A DNA stretch of 64,000 bases from Vandammella animalimorsus (lineage in GTDB: Bacteria; Pseudomonadota; Gammaproteobacteria; Burkholderiales; Burkholderiaceae_C). Position 1 is the stretch's first letter. The number at the start of each line of letters is the position of its first letter. Shown piece by piece: positions 7,151 to 15,516 of the stretch. The notes beneath the pieces are model-generated. The model ran no database searches. It worked only from the letters and a program-made list of their open reading frames with translations, and was not told the origin of the DNA. The stretch is from assembly GCF_002285265.1 (NCBI RefSeq), contig NZ_NSJB01000002.1, positions 186,001-250,000 of the forward strand, in the 5' to 3' direction. A program made the translations under genes and the position numbers.

Positions 7151-9412
7151 CTAACGCACCACCGCGCCGCGCGCATCTGCGGATTGGGGCGGGCCATCGT
7201 GCAGCAAGGCCGCCAGCCCGCTGGTGCGGCGGGTGCGCTGTGCCATGGCCTGCTGCCAGATGCCTTTGCCGGGGCTGAGGTAGCTCAGCCGCTGGCGCGC
7301 GCGCGTCAGGCCGGTGTAGAGCAGCTCGCGCGTCAGCAGCGGGCTGGCATGGCCAGGCAGGGCCAGCAGCACGTGCTCGAACTCCGAGCCCTGGCTTTTG
7401 TGCACCGTCATGGCAAATGCCGTCTGCACATGCTGCAGGCGGCTGGTGGCCACGGATCGGATGGCCGCCGCGCCGGCGCTGGCTCGCGCGGCCTGCACGC
7501 CGGCCTGGGGCGGCATCGCCTGACCGTCGGCCAGGTACACGCGCAGCGCCGCGCCCGGCTGCGGCCCTGGCAGCGCCATGCCAATGTCGCCATTGAAGAC
7601 GCCCAGATGGGCATCGTTGCGCGTGACCATGACGACGCGCCCGGCAAACCAGCCCTGCGCCTTGACCGGCAGGCCGGCGCTGCGCAGCAGCTCCAGCACC
7701 AGCGCGTTCATGCCGTCCACGCCCCAGGCGCCGGCGCGCGTGGCGCACAGGATGCGAAAACGCCCCAGCGCCTGCAGGAGCTGGGCCACCCAGCGCTGGT
7801 GCGCGGCCTCATCGCCCACGGGGGGCGCGGCGTGCAGCAGCCTGGCCAGTGCCGCGTAGCCGGGCGCGGCTTCGGCCTGCTCCTGCTCGGGCCAGATCAC
7901 GCGCCGGGCATCGGCCAGTGCGGCCTCTTCCTGCCAGTGCACGCTGCGCTGCGCCTCGGGCTGGGCCTGTAGTGCGGCCATGACCTGCGCCATGGCTTGC
8001 GCATCGCCTTGCTGCACGGCCTGCGCCAGCTGGCCAATGCTGCCGCCAAAGCGGCGGCTCTCGCGCAGCATGGCAATGGTTTGCGCCAGCGGCGGCGCAG
8101 CCGCTGTGGCCAGCAGCATCGGCGGCAACGCCTGGCCCGTGGTGCGGGCGATGTGTTCGGCCGTGGCCTGGCTGTAGCGGCCGCTGGCCGCATCGCGGCA
8201 CAGGTCGCCCAGCACGGCCCCGGCCTCCACCGAGTCGAGCTGGTCCTTGTCGCCCAGCAGCACCAGATGGGCCTGCTCGGGCAGGGCCTGCAGCAAGGCG
8301 GCCATCATCTGCAAGTCCACCATCGAGGCTTCATCGACGATCAGCCAATCGAGCGCCAGCCGGTTGGCCGCATGGTGGCGCAACCGGCGCGTGCCCGGCT
8401 GCGCGCCCAGCAGGGAGTGCAGCGTGCGCGCTGCCGGAATGGCCGCCAGCGCCTGGCGCAGCGGCGCAGCGACCTGCGCATCGCTGAACACGGTGTGCAA
8501 GGCCGCCTGCAGGGATTCGCTCAGCCGCGCAGCGGCCTTGCCCGTGGGGGCGGCCAGCCGGATGCGCAGCGCCGCCGGCTGCGGCGCCATGGCCAGCACT
8601 GCGGCCATCAGCCGCGCGGCGGTGTAGGTCTTGCCCGTGCCCGGGCCGCCGGTGATGACGCTCACGCGCTGGCGCAAAGCCAGGGCGCAGGCGATCTGCT
8701 GCCAGTCCAACCCCGGCGCAGCCGCAGCGCCCGGAAACAAGCGCCCTAGCACCTGCGCCAGCTGCGCCTGCCAGGCCGCGTGGGCCGGGCCATCCTCAGC
8801 CACCGCCGCGCCGCCCGCACCCCCCCCATCCGCATGCCTAAGGGCCAGCGGCCAAGGCCAGGGGCGCGCCCGCGCCAGCAATGCGCTGGCCACGCCGCAT
8901 TCGTAGTCGTGGTAGCGGCGCAGGTACAGGCGCAGCGGCCGCTGGCCCTGCATGTGCAGCACCAGCGGCGGCGCGGTGTCGGCAGCGGCCTTCGATTCGC
9001 TGGCTGCGGCGGCCTGCACCAGCGCATCGGCCTGCACGCGCTCGATCAAGGGGCTGTCCAGCACCGCCAGCCAATGGGCGGCATCGGCGGGCAGCTGCGC
9101 GCGCAGCTGCTGCAGCGCCTGGTGGGCCGCCTGGGCCTGGGCTTCATCGCCTGCTGCGGCAGACCAATCCAGCCAGCCCGGCACGGCCTGGGCCAGGCCG
9201 TCGAGCTGCAGGCAGCTGTGGCCGCGCCCTTCCAGCGCGCACAACAGGGCCACGACGTAGGGCAGGCTGGCATGGCAGGCGCTGTCCTGCTCCAACACCC
9301 ATTGCGCAAACGCCGCGTCCAGCCGGCGCAGCCAGCCGGCCTCGGCCCATTGCCACAACTGGGCCAGGCTGGCGGGGTGGGCGGGGCGGGGCAAATCACT
9401 GGGGCTGGACAT
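7151..9412 (-). CDS. recD: Exodeoxyribonuclease V alpha subunit RecD
   Basis: A 753-residue superfamily 1 helicase (from the ATG at 9412). Walker A is GGPGTGKTYTAAR, the DExx box is WLIVDEASMVD, and the C-terminal part carries FAMTVHKSQGSEFEHVLL and LYTGLTRARQRL, the helicase V and VI motifs of RecD. RecBCD processes double-strand ends; RecD is the 5'-3' motor. It is longer than the 608-residue E. coli protein. Alternative starts at 9460 or 9469 would overlap the HD-domain gene and allow translational coupling; the one chosen matches where RecD similarity begins, but the choice is uncertain. No recB lies beside it; the gene just upstream is the HD protein. Confidence 0.88.
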   Translation of the reverse strand: MSSPSDLPRPAHPASLAQLWQWAEAGWLRRLDAAFAQWVLEQDSACHASLPYVVALLCALEGRGHSCLQLDGLAQAVPGWLDWSAAAGDEAQAQAAHQALQQLRAQLPADAAHWLAVLDSPLIERVQADALVQAAAASESKAAADTAPPLVLHMQGQRPLRLYLRRYHDYECGVASALLARARPWPWPLALRHADGGGAGGAAVAEDGPAHAAWQAQLAQVLGRLFPGAAAAPGLDWQQIACALALRQRVSVITGGPGTGKTYTAARLMAAVLAMAPQPAALRIRLAAPTGKAAARLSESLQAALHTVFSDAQVAAPLRQALAAIPAARTLHSLLGAQPGTRRLRHHAANRLALDWLIVDEASMVDLQMMAALLQALPEQAHLVLLGDKDQLDSVEAGAVLGDLCRDAASGRYSQATAEHIARTTGQALPPMLLATAAAPPLAQTIAMLRESRRFGGSIGQLAQAVQQGDAQAMAQVMAALQAQPEAQRSVHWQEEAALADARRVIWPEQEQAEAAPGYAALARLLHAAPPVGDEAAHQRWVAQLLQALGRFRILCATRAGAWGVDGMNALVLELLRSAGLPVKAQGWFAGRVVMVTRNDAHLGVFNGDIGMALPGPQPGAALRVYLADGQAMPPQAGVQAARASAGAAAIRSVATSRLQHVQTAFAMTVHKSQGSEFEHVLLALPGHASPLLTRELLYTGLTRARQRLSYLSPGKGIWQQAMAQRTRRTSGLAALLHDGPPQSADARGAVVR

Positions 9413-9452
9413 GGCGCGGCATCGGGCAAAAGAGGGGGCGGCGGAAACGGGC

Positions 9453-9974
9453 TCAGGCATCGCGCTCATGCGCGTCCAGCCAGGCCAGCGCCTGGCGGTA
9501 TTCGGCCATGCGGGCATGGTCCGCGGGCTGGGGATCGGGAATGCGCGCCCAGTCCATGTTGTCCAGAATGTCGGCGCGCTTGACGGCGCACGCAATCGGA
9601 TCGGCCGCAGCGCGCTGCGTCGCCGCCAGGCGCGACTCCCACTCAGGCCGCGTGAGCACGCGCACGGCCTGCACCACCTGCGGCGCAAACCCTCGCTGCA
9701 GCAAATCCTGCTCCGTCAGCGACGTCTGCTCCAGCACGTCGTGCAACACCGCCGCCATGCGCTGCTCGGCGCTGGCGCCAGCGCCCAGCCGCGCCATCAC
9801 CCGCAGCGGGTGCAGCACATAGGGCGAGCCATCGCTGTCGCACTGCCCGGCATGGGCCTGCACAGCCAGGACAATGGCCTGCTCCAGGGGGCCCAGAGAA
9901 CTCAGGGGCGCCACGTCATCAAGAACACCATGGGGCTCTTCGCCGTGGCCCCCACCACTGTTGCAATCACTCAT
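9453..9974 (-). CDS. HD-domain phosphohydrolase (RelA/SpoT HD-like)
   Basis: A 173-residue protein. The metal-binding HD signature is spread over SPYVLHPLRV and AAVLHDVLEQT, followed by CAVKRADILDNM, which matches the third and fourth metal ligand region in RelA/SpoT-like hydrolases. There is no synthetase domain, so this would be a small stand-alone hydrolase, perhaps acting on (p)ppGpp or another nucleotide; the substrate is not known. The start at MSDCNSG (9974) was picked over the upstream ATG at 10028, which adds an unrelated hydrophobic stretch. The end overlaps alternative recD starts, so the two genes probably share a transcript. Confidence 0.8.
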   Translation of the reverse strand: MSDCNSGGGHGEEPHGVLDDVAPLSSLGPLEQAIVLAVQAHAGQCDSDGSPYVLHPLRVMARLGAGASAEQRMAAVLHDVLEQTSLTEQDLLQRGFAPQVVQAVRVLTRPEWESRLAATQRAAADPIACAVKRADILDNMDWARIPDPQPADHARMAEYRQALAWLDAHERDA

Positions 9975-10072
9975 CAATGCCCAGCCACTTGAGATAAAGA
10001 GGCCTGCGACATTCAGGCCAGCGCGCATTGTGCGTCAAGGCCGTGGCACCAAAGCGCATGCAAAACCTTGCC

Positions 10073-10792
10073 TCACCGACGGAGTTGGGGCGACTTTTTC
10101 TGCCCCTGCTGCGCCGCGTGTTGCGCCGCCTGTTGCAGGTAGCTTTGTCTGAACAGCAGGCCGGCAAAGTAGACATGCTCTTCCATCAACTGTTGTGCGC
10201 GGTGCGCATCGCGCTCCAACACTGCGGCCACGATGCGGTGATGGTCGTCATGTGAACGGCGCAGGATGCCCAAATCCAGCTCCCAGCGCATGACCCGCGA
10301 CGAGGCCTGCGGCACCGCATTGTTGATGTGCTCAATGTATTTCTGCACCTGGGGGCTGCGCGCTGCCTTTGCCAACAGGCGATGCAAGTCCATGTTCATC
10401 TGCTGGTAACTCAGCTCCTGCTGCGGCGTCAAACGGCCTTTGGCAAGCAAGCCATCGCCCACAACCAAGCATTGCCGAAGCTGCTGCGCCATCTCCGTGC
10501 TGACCCCGTTGAGCGCCGCTTTTCTGCATGCCGCAGCCTCCAGCGCAGCGCGCGCCTCATAGGCGCTCATGATCTCCTCCAGGTTGAATTCCTTGATCGT
10601 ATAGCCCCGGTTGGGCCGGTGCTCTATCAGACCTTCTGCGCTGAGCATTTGCAGGGCACTGCGCACAGGAGTGCGCGACACCCCGAGCTGCTGCGCCACG
10701 GGAATTTCTTCAAGCCGTGCGCCCGGCGGGAGCTTGCCCTGTGAAATCCAGTCACGCAGCTGCTGGGTGATTTGTTCCGATAAGGTGGGCAT
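10073..10792 (-). CDS. GntR-family transcriptional regulator (FCD subfamily)
   Basis: A 239-residue repressor-type protein. Residues 1-70 are the GntR winged helix: ITQQLRDWISQGKLPPGARL, QLGVSRTPVRSALQML and GLIEHRPNRGYTI. Residues 85-215 are an all-helical FCD effector domain with the metal or ligand histidines (DLHRLL, SHDDHHRIV, EEHVYF). It reads away from the TRAP/SDR operon, the usual layout for a local regulator that senses the transported acid or a breakdown product. Two TGTATACA palindromes in the divergent gap are its likely binding sites, one of them touching its own start codon, which would give autoregulation. No clear Shine-Dalgarno sequence precedes the ATG. Confidence 0.9.
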   Translation of the reverse strand: MPTLSEQITQQLRDWISQGKLPPGARLEEIPVAQQLGVSRTPVRSALQMLSAEGLIEHRPNRGYTIKEFNLEEIMSAYEARAALEAAACRKAALNGVSTEMAQQLRQCLVVGDGLLAKGRLTPQQELSYQQMNMDLHRLLAKAARSPQVQKYIEHINNAVPQASSRVMRWELDLGILRRSHDDHHRIVAAVLERDAHRAQQLMEEHVYFAGLLFRQSYLQQAAQHAAQQGQKKSPQLRR

Positions 10793-10871
10793 ATGTATAC
10801 AAAATTGGATTATCAATGGAAATTCAAGGGTATTCACTAAGGTGAGATGGTGACTATGTATACACAATTGC
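10793..10871. promoter_or_regulatory. Paired operator-like repeats in the gntR/SDR divergent promoter region
   Basis: Two near-identical 15-bp direct repeats, ATGTATACAAAATTG at 10793 and ATGTATACACAATTG at 10856, each centre on the perfect palindrome TGTATACA (10794-10801 and 10857-10864). The repeats are 63 bp apart, six helical turns at 10.5 bp per turn. TGTATACA is the kind of half-site-rich palindrome bound by FCD-type GntR proteins. Binding by the neighbouring regulator is inferred. Confidence 0.65.
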
Positions 10872-10962
10872 CATCGAAACATTGATCCGGCATGGTGCCG
10901 CAGTCTTTCTGAAACCCGGCAAACGGGCCATTGACGCCCAATGCCAGCCTAGTTGCAATCGC

Positions 10963-11724
10963 ATGAGCATGTCCCGTCTTTTCATTGTGGCCGGAGGTGC
11001 CAAAGGCATTGGCGCTGCCATTGGCACGCTACTGGCGGCGCGAGGCCATCGCGTGGCCATTGCTGACATTGACACAGACAATGCCGCCCGCACCGCCCAG
11101 TCAATGGGCACCGACCATGCGGCCTACCACGTCGATGTCAGCGATGAAGCCAGCGTCACCCGCTTGTTCGACGCCGTACAAAAGCAGCAAGGCCGTATCA
11201 GCGGGCTGATTTGTGCGGCCGGCCTGCTCATCTTGCCCAATGGGCAAAGATCCCCCATTGAAGAACTTGAGTTGGAAGATTGGGAACGTTCCTTTGCTGT
11301 GAACACACGCGGGGCATTTCTGTGCAGCCGGGAATTCTTGCGCCGCTTCAGTGCCATGCCTACGGCGCACGGCCGAGTCGTCTTTCTAGGCTCTGTCGCA
11401 GCCCAGCTTGGCGGTTACCGCTCCAGCGCGGCATACATCGCCGCCAAGGCCGGGCTGATGGGCTACGCCAAGGCCTATGCCCGCGAAGTCGCCCATCTGG
11501 GCATTACCGCCAATTGCATCGCCCCTGGCCTGATCGACACCGACATGCTGCGCAACACCATCGCCAGCAGTGGCGATCTTGACAAAGCCGCCAACAGCAT
11601 TCCGCTGGGCCGCATCGGCAGCGTTGAGGACGTGGCCGCCGCCGCAGCCTATTTGGTATCGGAAGAGGCCAGCTATCTCACCGGCAGCGTCATCGACGTC
11701 AACGGCGGCTACAGGATGCAATGA
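10963..11724 (+). CDS. Short-chain dehydrogenase/reductase (first of two in the TRAP operon)
   Basis: A 253-residue classical SDR. The cofactor loop is AGGAKGIGAAIG, followed by an acidic residue after strand two (ADIDTDN), which favours NAD over NADP. The catalytic serine is in FLGSVAAQ and the Tyr-Lys pair in AAYIAAKAG; the end has the family motif YLTGSVIDVNGGY. It would oxidise a secondary alcohol to a ketone or the reverse. ATG at 10963 is chosen over 10882 because the Rossmann fold starts immediately after it. Its stop overlaps the TRAP small-subunit start by 4 bp (ATGA), tying the enzyme to the transporter. Confidence 0.88.
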   Translation: MSMSRLFIVAGGAKGIGAAIGTLLAARGHRVAIADIDTDNAARTAQSMGTDHAAYHVDVSDEASVTRLFDAVQKQQGRISGLICAAGLLILPNGQRSPIEELELEDWERSFAVNTRGAFLCSREFLRRFSAMPTAHGRVVFLGSVAAQLGGYRSSAAYIAAKAGLMGYAKAYAREVAHLGITANCIAPGLIDTDMLRNTIASSGDLDKAANSIPLGRIGSVEDVAAAAAYLVSEEASYLTGSVIDVNGGYRMQ

Positions 11725-12254
11725 CAATGAACAAGCTGATTCACTGCCTGGCCAGGCTGCTCATGGCCTTGGCCGGCCTGGCACTCATGCTGATGATGCT
11801 TCATGTCACGCTGGATGTTGCCGGAAAGTATCTCTACAAGCGCCCCGTGCCTGGCACGGCCGAGGTCGTGGCCGCCTACTACATGATCTCGGTGGTTTTT
11901 CTGCCGCTGGCCTGCATTGAGCTGGATGGGCGCTCCATCGTCGTGGAAATGTTGTACGACCGCTTGCCTGGCCAATGGCAGAAGCCCTTGGATTTCATTG
12001 CCAGTGTCATTTCGCTGGCGTTCTTCGCATTTTTGACCTGGCTGGGCATTGGCTTGGCGCAAGAGGCCTGGCAGGTGCAAGAGTACGTCGATGGCCTGTG
12101 GCGCATCGTCGTCTGGCCCAGCCGTTTTCTCATCCCCATCGGCATGGGCGCTGCCACGCTGGCCCTGCTGCTGCGCCTGGTGCAACAACTGCGCCCAGGC
12201 CATGGCAGCCAAGCCTGTGCCAGTCAGCCCTCCGGCCGAAAAACCGCGCAGTGA
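11721..12254 (+). CDS. TRAP transporter small permease subunit (DctQ family)
   Basis: A 177-residue membrane protein with four hydrophobic helices (about 7-30, 48-66, 88-110 and 132-152), the DctQ pattern. The segment PGTAEVVAAYYMISVVFLPL is typical. It couples to the large permease DctM and the periplasmic binder DctP to move organic acids inward using a sodium or proton gradient. It starts inside the SDR stop codon and is followed 9 bp later by the large permease. Confidence 0.9.
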   Translation: MTMNKLIHCLARLLMALAGLALMLMMLHVTLDVAGKYLYKRPVPGTAEVVAAYYMISVVFLPLACIELDGRSIVVEMLYDRLPGQWQKPLDFIASVISLAFFAFLTWLGIGLAQEAWQVQEYVDGLWRIVVWPSRFLIPIGMGAATLALLLRLVQQLRPGHGSQACASQPSGRKTAQ

Positions 12255-12263
12255 GGCCCAACC

Positions 12264-13586
12264 ATGGACTTGGATCGCTCAACCGTTGGCCTGATTGGCG
12301 TCGTGGTGACGCTGCTGCTGGTATTTGTCCGGGTGCCTATTGGCGTGGCCATGGGCGCGGTGGGCGTGTGCGGCATTGCGGCCTTGACGTCCTGGAATGC
12401 CGCCATAGGCATCTCCAAAGCCATCCCCTACGAAATCATTGGCGACTGGAACCTATCGGCCGTGCCCATGTTTTTGCTGATGGGCTACATCGCCACCGCC
12501 GCGGGCCTGACCCAGGGCCTGTTTGCCGCCACGCGCATCTTCTTTGGCAGGGTGCCTGGCGCGATGGCCTCTTCCACGGTGATTGCCAGTGCCTTGTTTT
12601 CATCTGCGGCAGGATCGAGTGTGGCCACTGCAGCGGCCTTCTCGCGCATTTCCGTACCGGAAATGCTCAATGCCCGTTACGACCCGGCGCTGGCCACTGG
12701 CACCGTGGCTGCTGCCGGCACACTGGGTTCGATGATTCCGCCCAGCGTGCTGATGATCGTCTACGGCATCCTTGCCGACGTTTCGATTGCGCAGATGTTC
12801 ATGGCCGGCTTGGTGCCCGGTTTGCTCACGGCGTTCATGTTCATTGCCTACGTGACGCTGCGCGTGCTGCGAAATCCATCCCTGGCGCCACCGGATCCAA
12901 CACGCTACGACGCAGCGGCCAAACGCCGGGCATTGCTGGACGTCTGGCCATTGCCAGTGCTCATTCTCGGCGTGCTTGGCGGCATCTTCAGCGGCTTATT
13001 CACCGCTACTGAAGCCGGCGCCATCGGTGCGGCTCTGGCCTGCGTGATTGCGGCTCTTAAGCGAGCCATGCACTGGCATGTGATGCGACAGGCACTGCGC
13101 GATACGGCTGAGGGCACGGCATCGATTTTCATCATCGTGGTCGGCGCGGCCATCTTCTCGCGCTTCATGTCCTTCAGCCAATTGCCTGGCGCCATGGCGC
13201 AATGGATGCTGTCCATGACGGACAGCACGCTGGCCATGATTTTGGCCATCAGCCTGATCTATCTGCTGCTGGGCACCGTGCTGGAAGGCATTTCATTGAT
13301 GCTGCTGACCATCCCCTTGCTGCTGCCACTGCTGGAAGCCGCAGACGTGCACATGGTCTGGTTTGGCATCCTGGTCATCAAATTGCTGGAAATCGGCCTA
13401 TGCACCCCGCCTGTGGGCATGAACGTCTACGTCATCAAGAGCGCCCTGGGCCAGCGCGTGCCGCTGGGCACGATTTTCCGTGGCGTTGGCGGATTCATTC
13501 TTGTGGATTTGTGCACGCTAGGCCTGCTCATTGCCTTCCCGCAGATTGCATTGTGGCTGCCCACCAGCCTGGGCACTGCAACTTGA
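12264..13586 (+). CDS. TRAP transporter large permease subunit (DctM family)
   Basis: A 440-residue polytopic protein of normal DctM length with about 12 hydrophobic segments. Typical DctM stretches include VRVPIGVAMGAVG, FSSAAGSSVATAAAFSRISVPEM, GTLGSMIPPSVLMIVYG and LEIGLCTPPVGMNVYVIK. The small residues and prolines in these segments line the transport path. It forms the channel of the TRAP system between its small permease (9 bp upstream) and its binding protein (28 bp downstream). Confidence 0.93.
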   Translation: MDLDRSTVGLIGVVVTLLLVFVRVPIGVAMGAVGVCGIAALTSWNAAIGISKAIPYEIIGDWNLSAVPMFLLMGYIATAAGLTQGLFAATRIFFGRVPGAMASSTVIASALFSSAAGSSVATAAAFSRISVPEMLNARYDPALATGTVAAAGTLGSMIPPSVLMIVYGILADVSIAQMFMAGLVPGLLTAFMFIAYVTLRVLRNPSLAPPDPTRYDAAAKRRALLDVWPLPVLILGVLGGIFSGLFTATEAGAIGAALACVIAALKRAMHWHVMRQALRDTAEGTASIFIIVVGAAIFSRFMSFSQLPGAMAQWMLSMTDSTLAMILAISLIYLLLGTVLEGISLMLLTIPLLLPLLEAADVHMVWFGILVIKLLEIGLCTPPVGMNVYVIKSALGQRVPLGTIFRGVGGFILVDLCTLGLLIAFPQIALWLPTSLGTAT

Positions 13587-13614
13587 CTTTGCCAACCCAC
13601 TCAGGAGAACGTCC

Positions 13615-14757
13615 ATGCCACCACGCCGCGCTCGCCACACCTTGCTGACATTGGCCATTGCCCTCTGGGCCACCACCAACAGCCATGCGCAACAGGTCCA
13701 AAACATCACCGCCACCAACTGGATGGCCACCAGTCATGTGCTCAATCGGGAGAACTACCAGAAGTGGGCACAGGACGTCGCCAAGGCATCGGGCGAGCGC
13801 ATGAAGATCGAAGTGCATTCCTCAGGATCCCTGGTGCCTGCACGCACGACCATGCAAGGCGTGCGCGACGGCGTGGCGGCCGTAGGCATCGTCTACCCGC
13901 CCTACACGCCTTCGGAGTTCCCGCTCAACAACGTCCTTAACGATTTGGTGTTCGTCTCCGACGACGACATGGCCGCAGCCTTTGCCTATACCGAGCTCAA
14001 CCTCAAGAACGCTGCATTGCAAGCCGAATGGCGCAAGAACGGCGGGCTGTTTCTCGGCGGTTACTCCACTCCCGTCTACAACCTGCTGTGCAGCCGCAAA
14101 ACCATCCGCGACGTCAACGATGCCCAGGGGCTGAAAATCCGCACTGCAGGCGGCGCGCAAAACGCCTGGATCAAAGCGCTGGGCGCAATTCCGGTGTCCG
14201 TTCCTTCATCGGACATCTACACAGGCCTGGAGCGCGGCTCCATCGATTGCACGATGAGCGATCCATCCAATCTGGGCACGAGCTACAGGTTCTGGGAAGT
14301 GGCCAAAACCGTCACACGCCTGCCCATGGGCGTCGTGGTTGGCGCCAACTACGTCTTCAACACCAAGGACTGGAAGTCCTATAGCGACGAGCAGCGGCGC
14401 ATTTTGATCGACACCATTGCCTGGGGGATTGCGCGCTCCCAGGTGGGATACCACAACGAAGTGGAAATTGCGCTGAAGGGCGCGCGCGAGCGCGGCCTGG
14501 ACATGGTCGAACCGTCTGCGGCCCTCAACGAAAAGCTGGCGCAATTCAAACGCGATCTGGCCAAGAATTTGCCGCAGCAGGCCATGCAGGAGCGAAAGGT
14601 CGCAGACCCCACGGCGCTGATCCAGGACTACTTGAGTGCAGAGCAGAAATGGAAGCAGCTGTTGCAAGGCATCGACCGAAGCAGCGCAGAAGCCGTGCAC
14701 AAGGTACTGAGCGACAACCTGTACCAGCAACTCGACCCCGCCAGCTACGGTCTGTGA
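13615..14757 (+). CDS. TRAP transporter periplasmic substrate-binding protein (DctP family)
   Basis: A 380-residue secreted protein. An N-terminal signal peptide with Arg-rich start and hydrophobic core ends near NSHA-QQ (after residue 25). A strong AGGAG ribosome site precedes the ATG at 13615. The body shows the DctP pattern, including GLKIRTAGGAQNAWIKALGA and the YTGLERGSIDCTMSDP region; in DctP proteins the arginine of the RTAG motif binds the substrate carboxylate. This supports an organic-acid ligand but does not name it. The fixed gap to the second SDR is 9 bp. Confidence 0.92.
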   Translation: MPPRRARHTLLTLAIALWATTNSHAQQVQNITATNWMATSHVLNRENYQKWAQDVAKASGERMKIEVHSSGSLVPARTTMQGVRDGVAAVGIVYPPYTPSEFPLNNVLNDLVFVSDDDMAAAFAYTELNLKNAALQAEWRKNGGLFLGGYSTPVYNLLCSRKTIRDVNDAQGLKIRTAGGAQNAWIKALGAIPVSVPSSDIYTGLERGSIDCTMSDPSNLGTSYRFWEVAKTVTRLPMGVVVGANYVFNTKDWKSYSDEQRRILIDTIAWGIARSQVGYHNEVEIALKGARERGLDMVEPSAALNEKLAQFKRDLAKNLPQQAMQERKVADPTALIQDYLSAEQKWKQLLQGIDRSSAEAVHKVLSDNLYQQLDPASYGL

Positions 14758-14766
14758 GCCCTCGCC

Positions 14767-15516
14767 ATGCCTGAGCAGCACAACTCGCCCGGCGCGGCGC
14801 CGATCGCTCTTGTGACGGGAGGGGCCCGCGGCATGGGGCTGGCCACGGTCGAGCGGCTTTGCGACGATGGTTTTCACGTCATTTGGCTGGATCGTGATCC
14901 TCAAGCCGTGGCCGCTGCAAAGGCACAGCTGGCGCATCACAAGCGCCATAGCCCTTGCGTGCTCGACCTGGGCGATGAAGCTGCCATGCGCGCATGGGTG
15001 CGCTCCCTGCCGCCCATCCAGGCCCTGGTCAACAATGCGGGCCTGTTCACCGAACGCAGCTTCGAGCAGGTCAGCGCCCAAGACTTCGAGCAAGCCTATC
15101 GCATCAACCTGATGGCCGCAGCCATATTGACTCAGGAAGTCGCCCGGCGCATGCCCGATGGCGGACGCATCGTGAACATTGCCTCGCGGGCCTATCTCGG
15201 GGCGCGCCACCACCCACACTACGTCGCCGCCAAGGCCGCACTGGTGGGATACACGCGCGCCTGTGCCATGGAGCTGGCGCACCGCGACATTCTGGTCAAT
15301 GCCATCGCCCCTGGCCTGATCGACACCCCTATGCTGCGTGCGCTATCACCCGAGCGTTTGGCCCAGCAATTGGCCCTTCAGCCCACGGGAAAGGCAGGCC
15401 GCCCGCAGGACATCGCACAGGCCGTTGCATTTTTGGTCTCGCCACGCACTCGCTTCATCACTGGCCAGGTGCTGATCGTTGACGGCGGCAAGTCGCTGGG
15501 CGGGAGCCTGGCATGA
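14767..15516 (+). CDS. Short-chain dehydrogenase/reductase (second in the TRAP operon)
   Basis: A 249-residue SDR with cofactor loop TGGARGMGLATVERL, acidic WLDRDP after strand two (NAD-type), NNAG, catalytic Ser in NIASRAYLG and Tyr-Lys in HYVAAKAAL. It differs clearly from the SDR at the operon start, so the two probably act on different alcohols or stereoisomers. The stop overlaps the flavoprotein start by 4 bp (ATGA). Together with that gene it suggests sequential alcohol oxidation and ring desaturation. Confidence 0.88.
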   Translation: MPEQHNSPGAAPIALVTGGARGMGLATVERLCDDGFHVIWLDRDPQAVAAAKAQLAHHKRHSPCVLDLGDEAAMRAWVRSLPPIQALVNNAGLFTERSFEQVSAQDFEQAYRINLMAAAILTQEVARRMPDGGRIVNIASRAYLGARHHPHYVAAKAALVGYTRACAMELAHRDILVNAIAPGLIDTPMLRALSPERLAQQLALQPTGKAGRPQDIAQAVAFLVSPRTRFITGQVLIVDGGKSLGGSLA

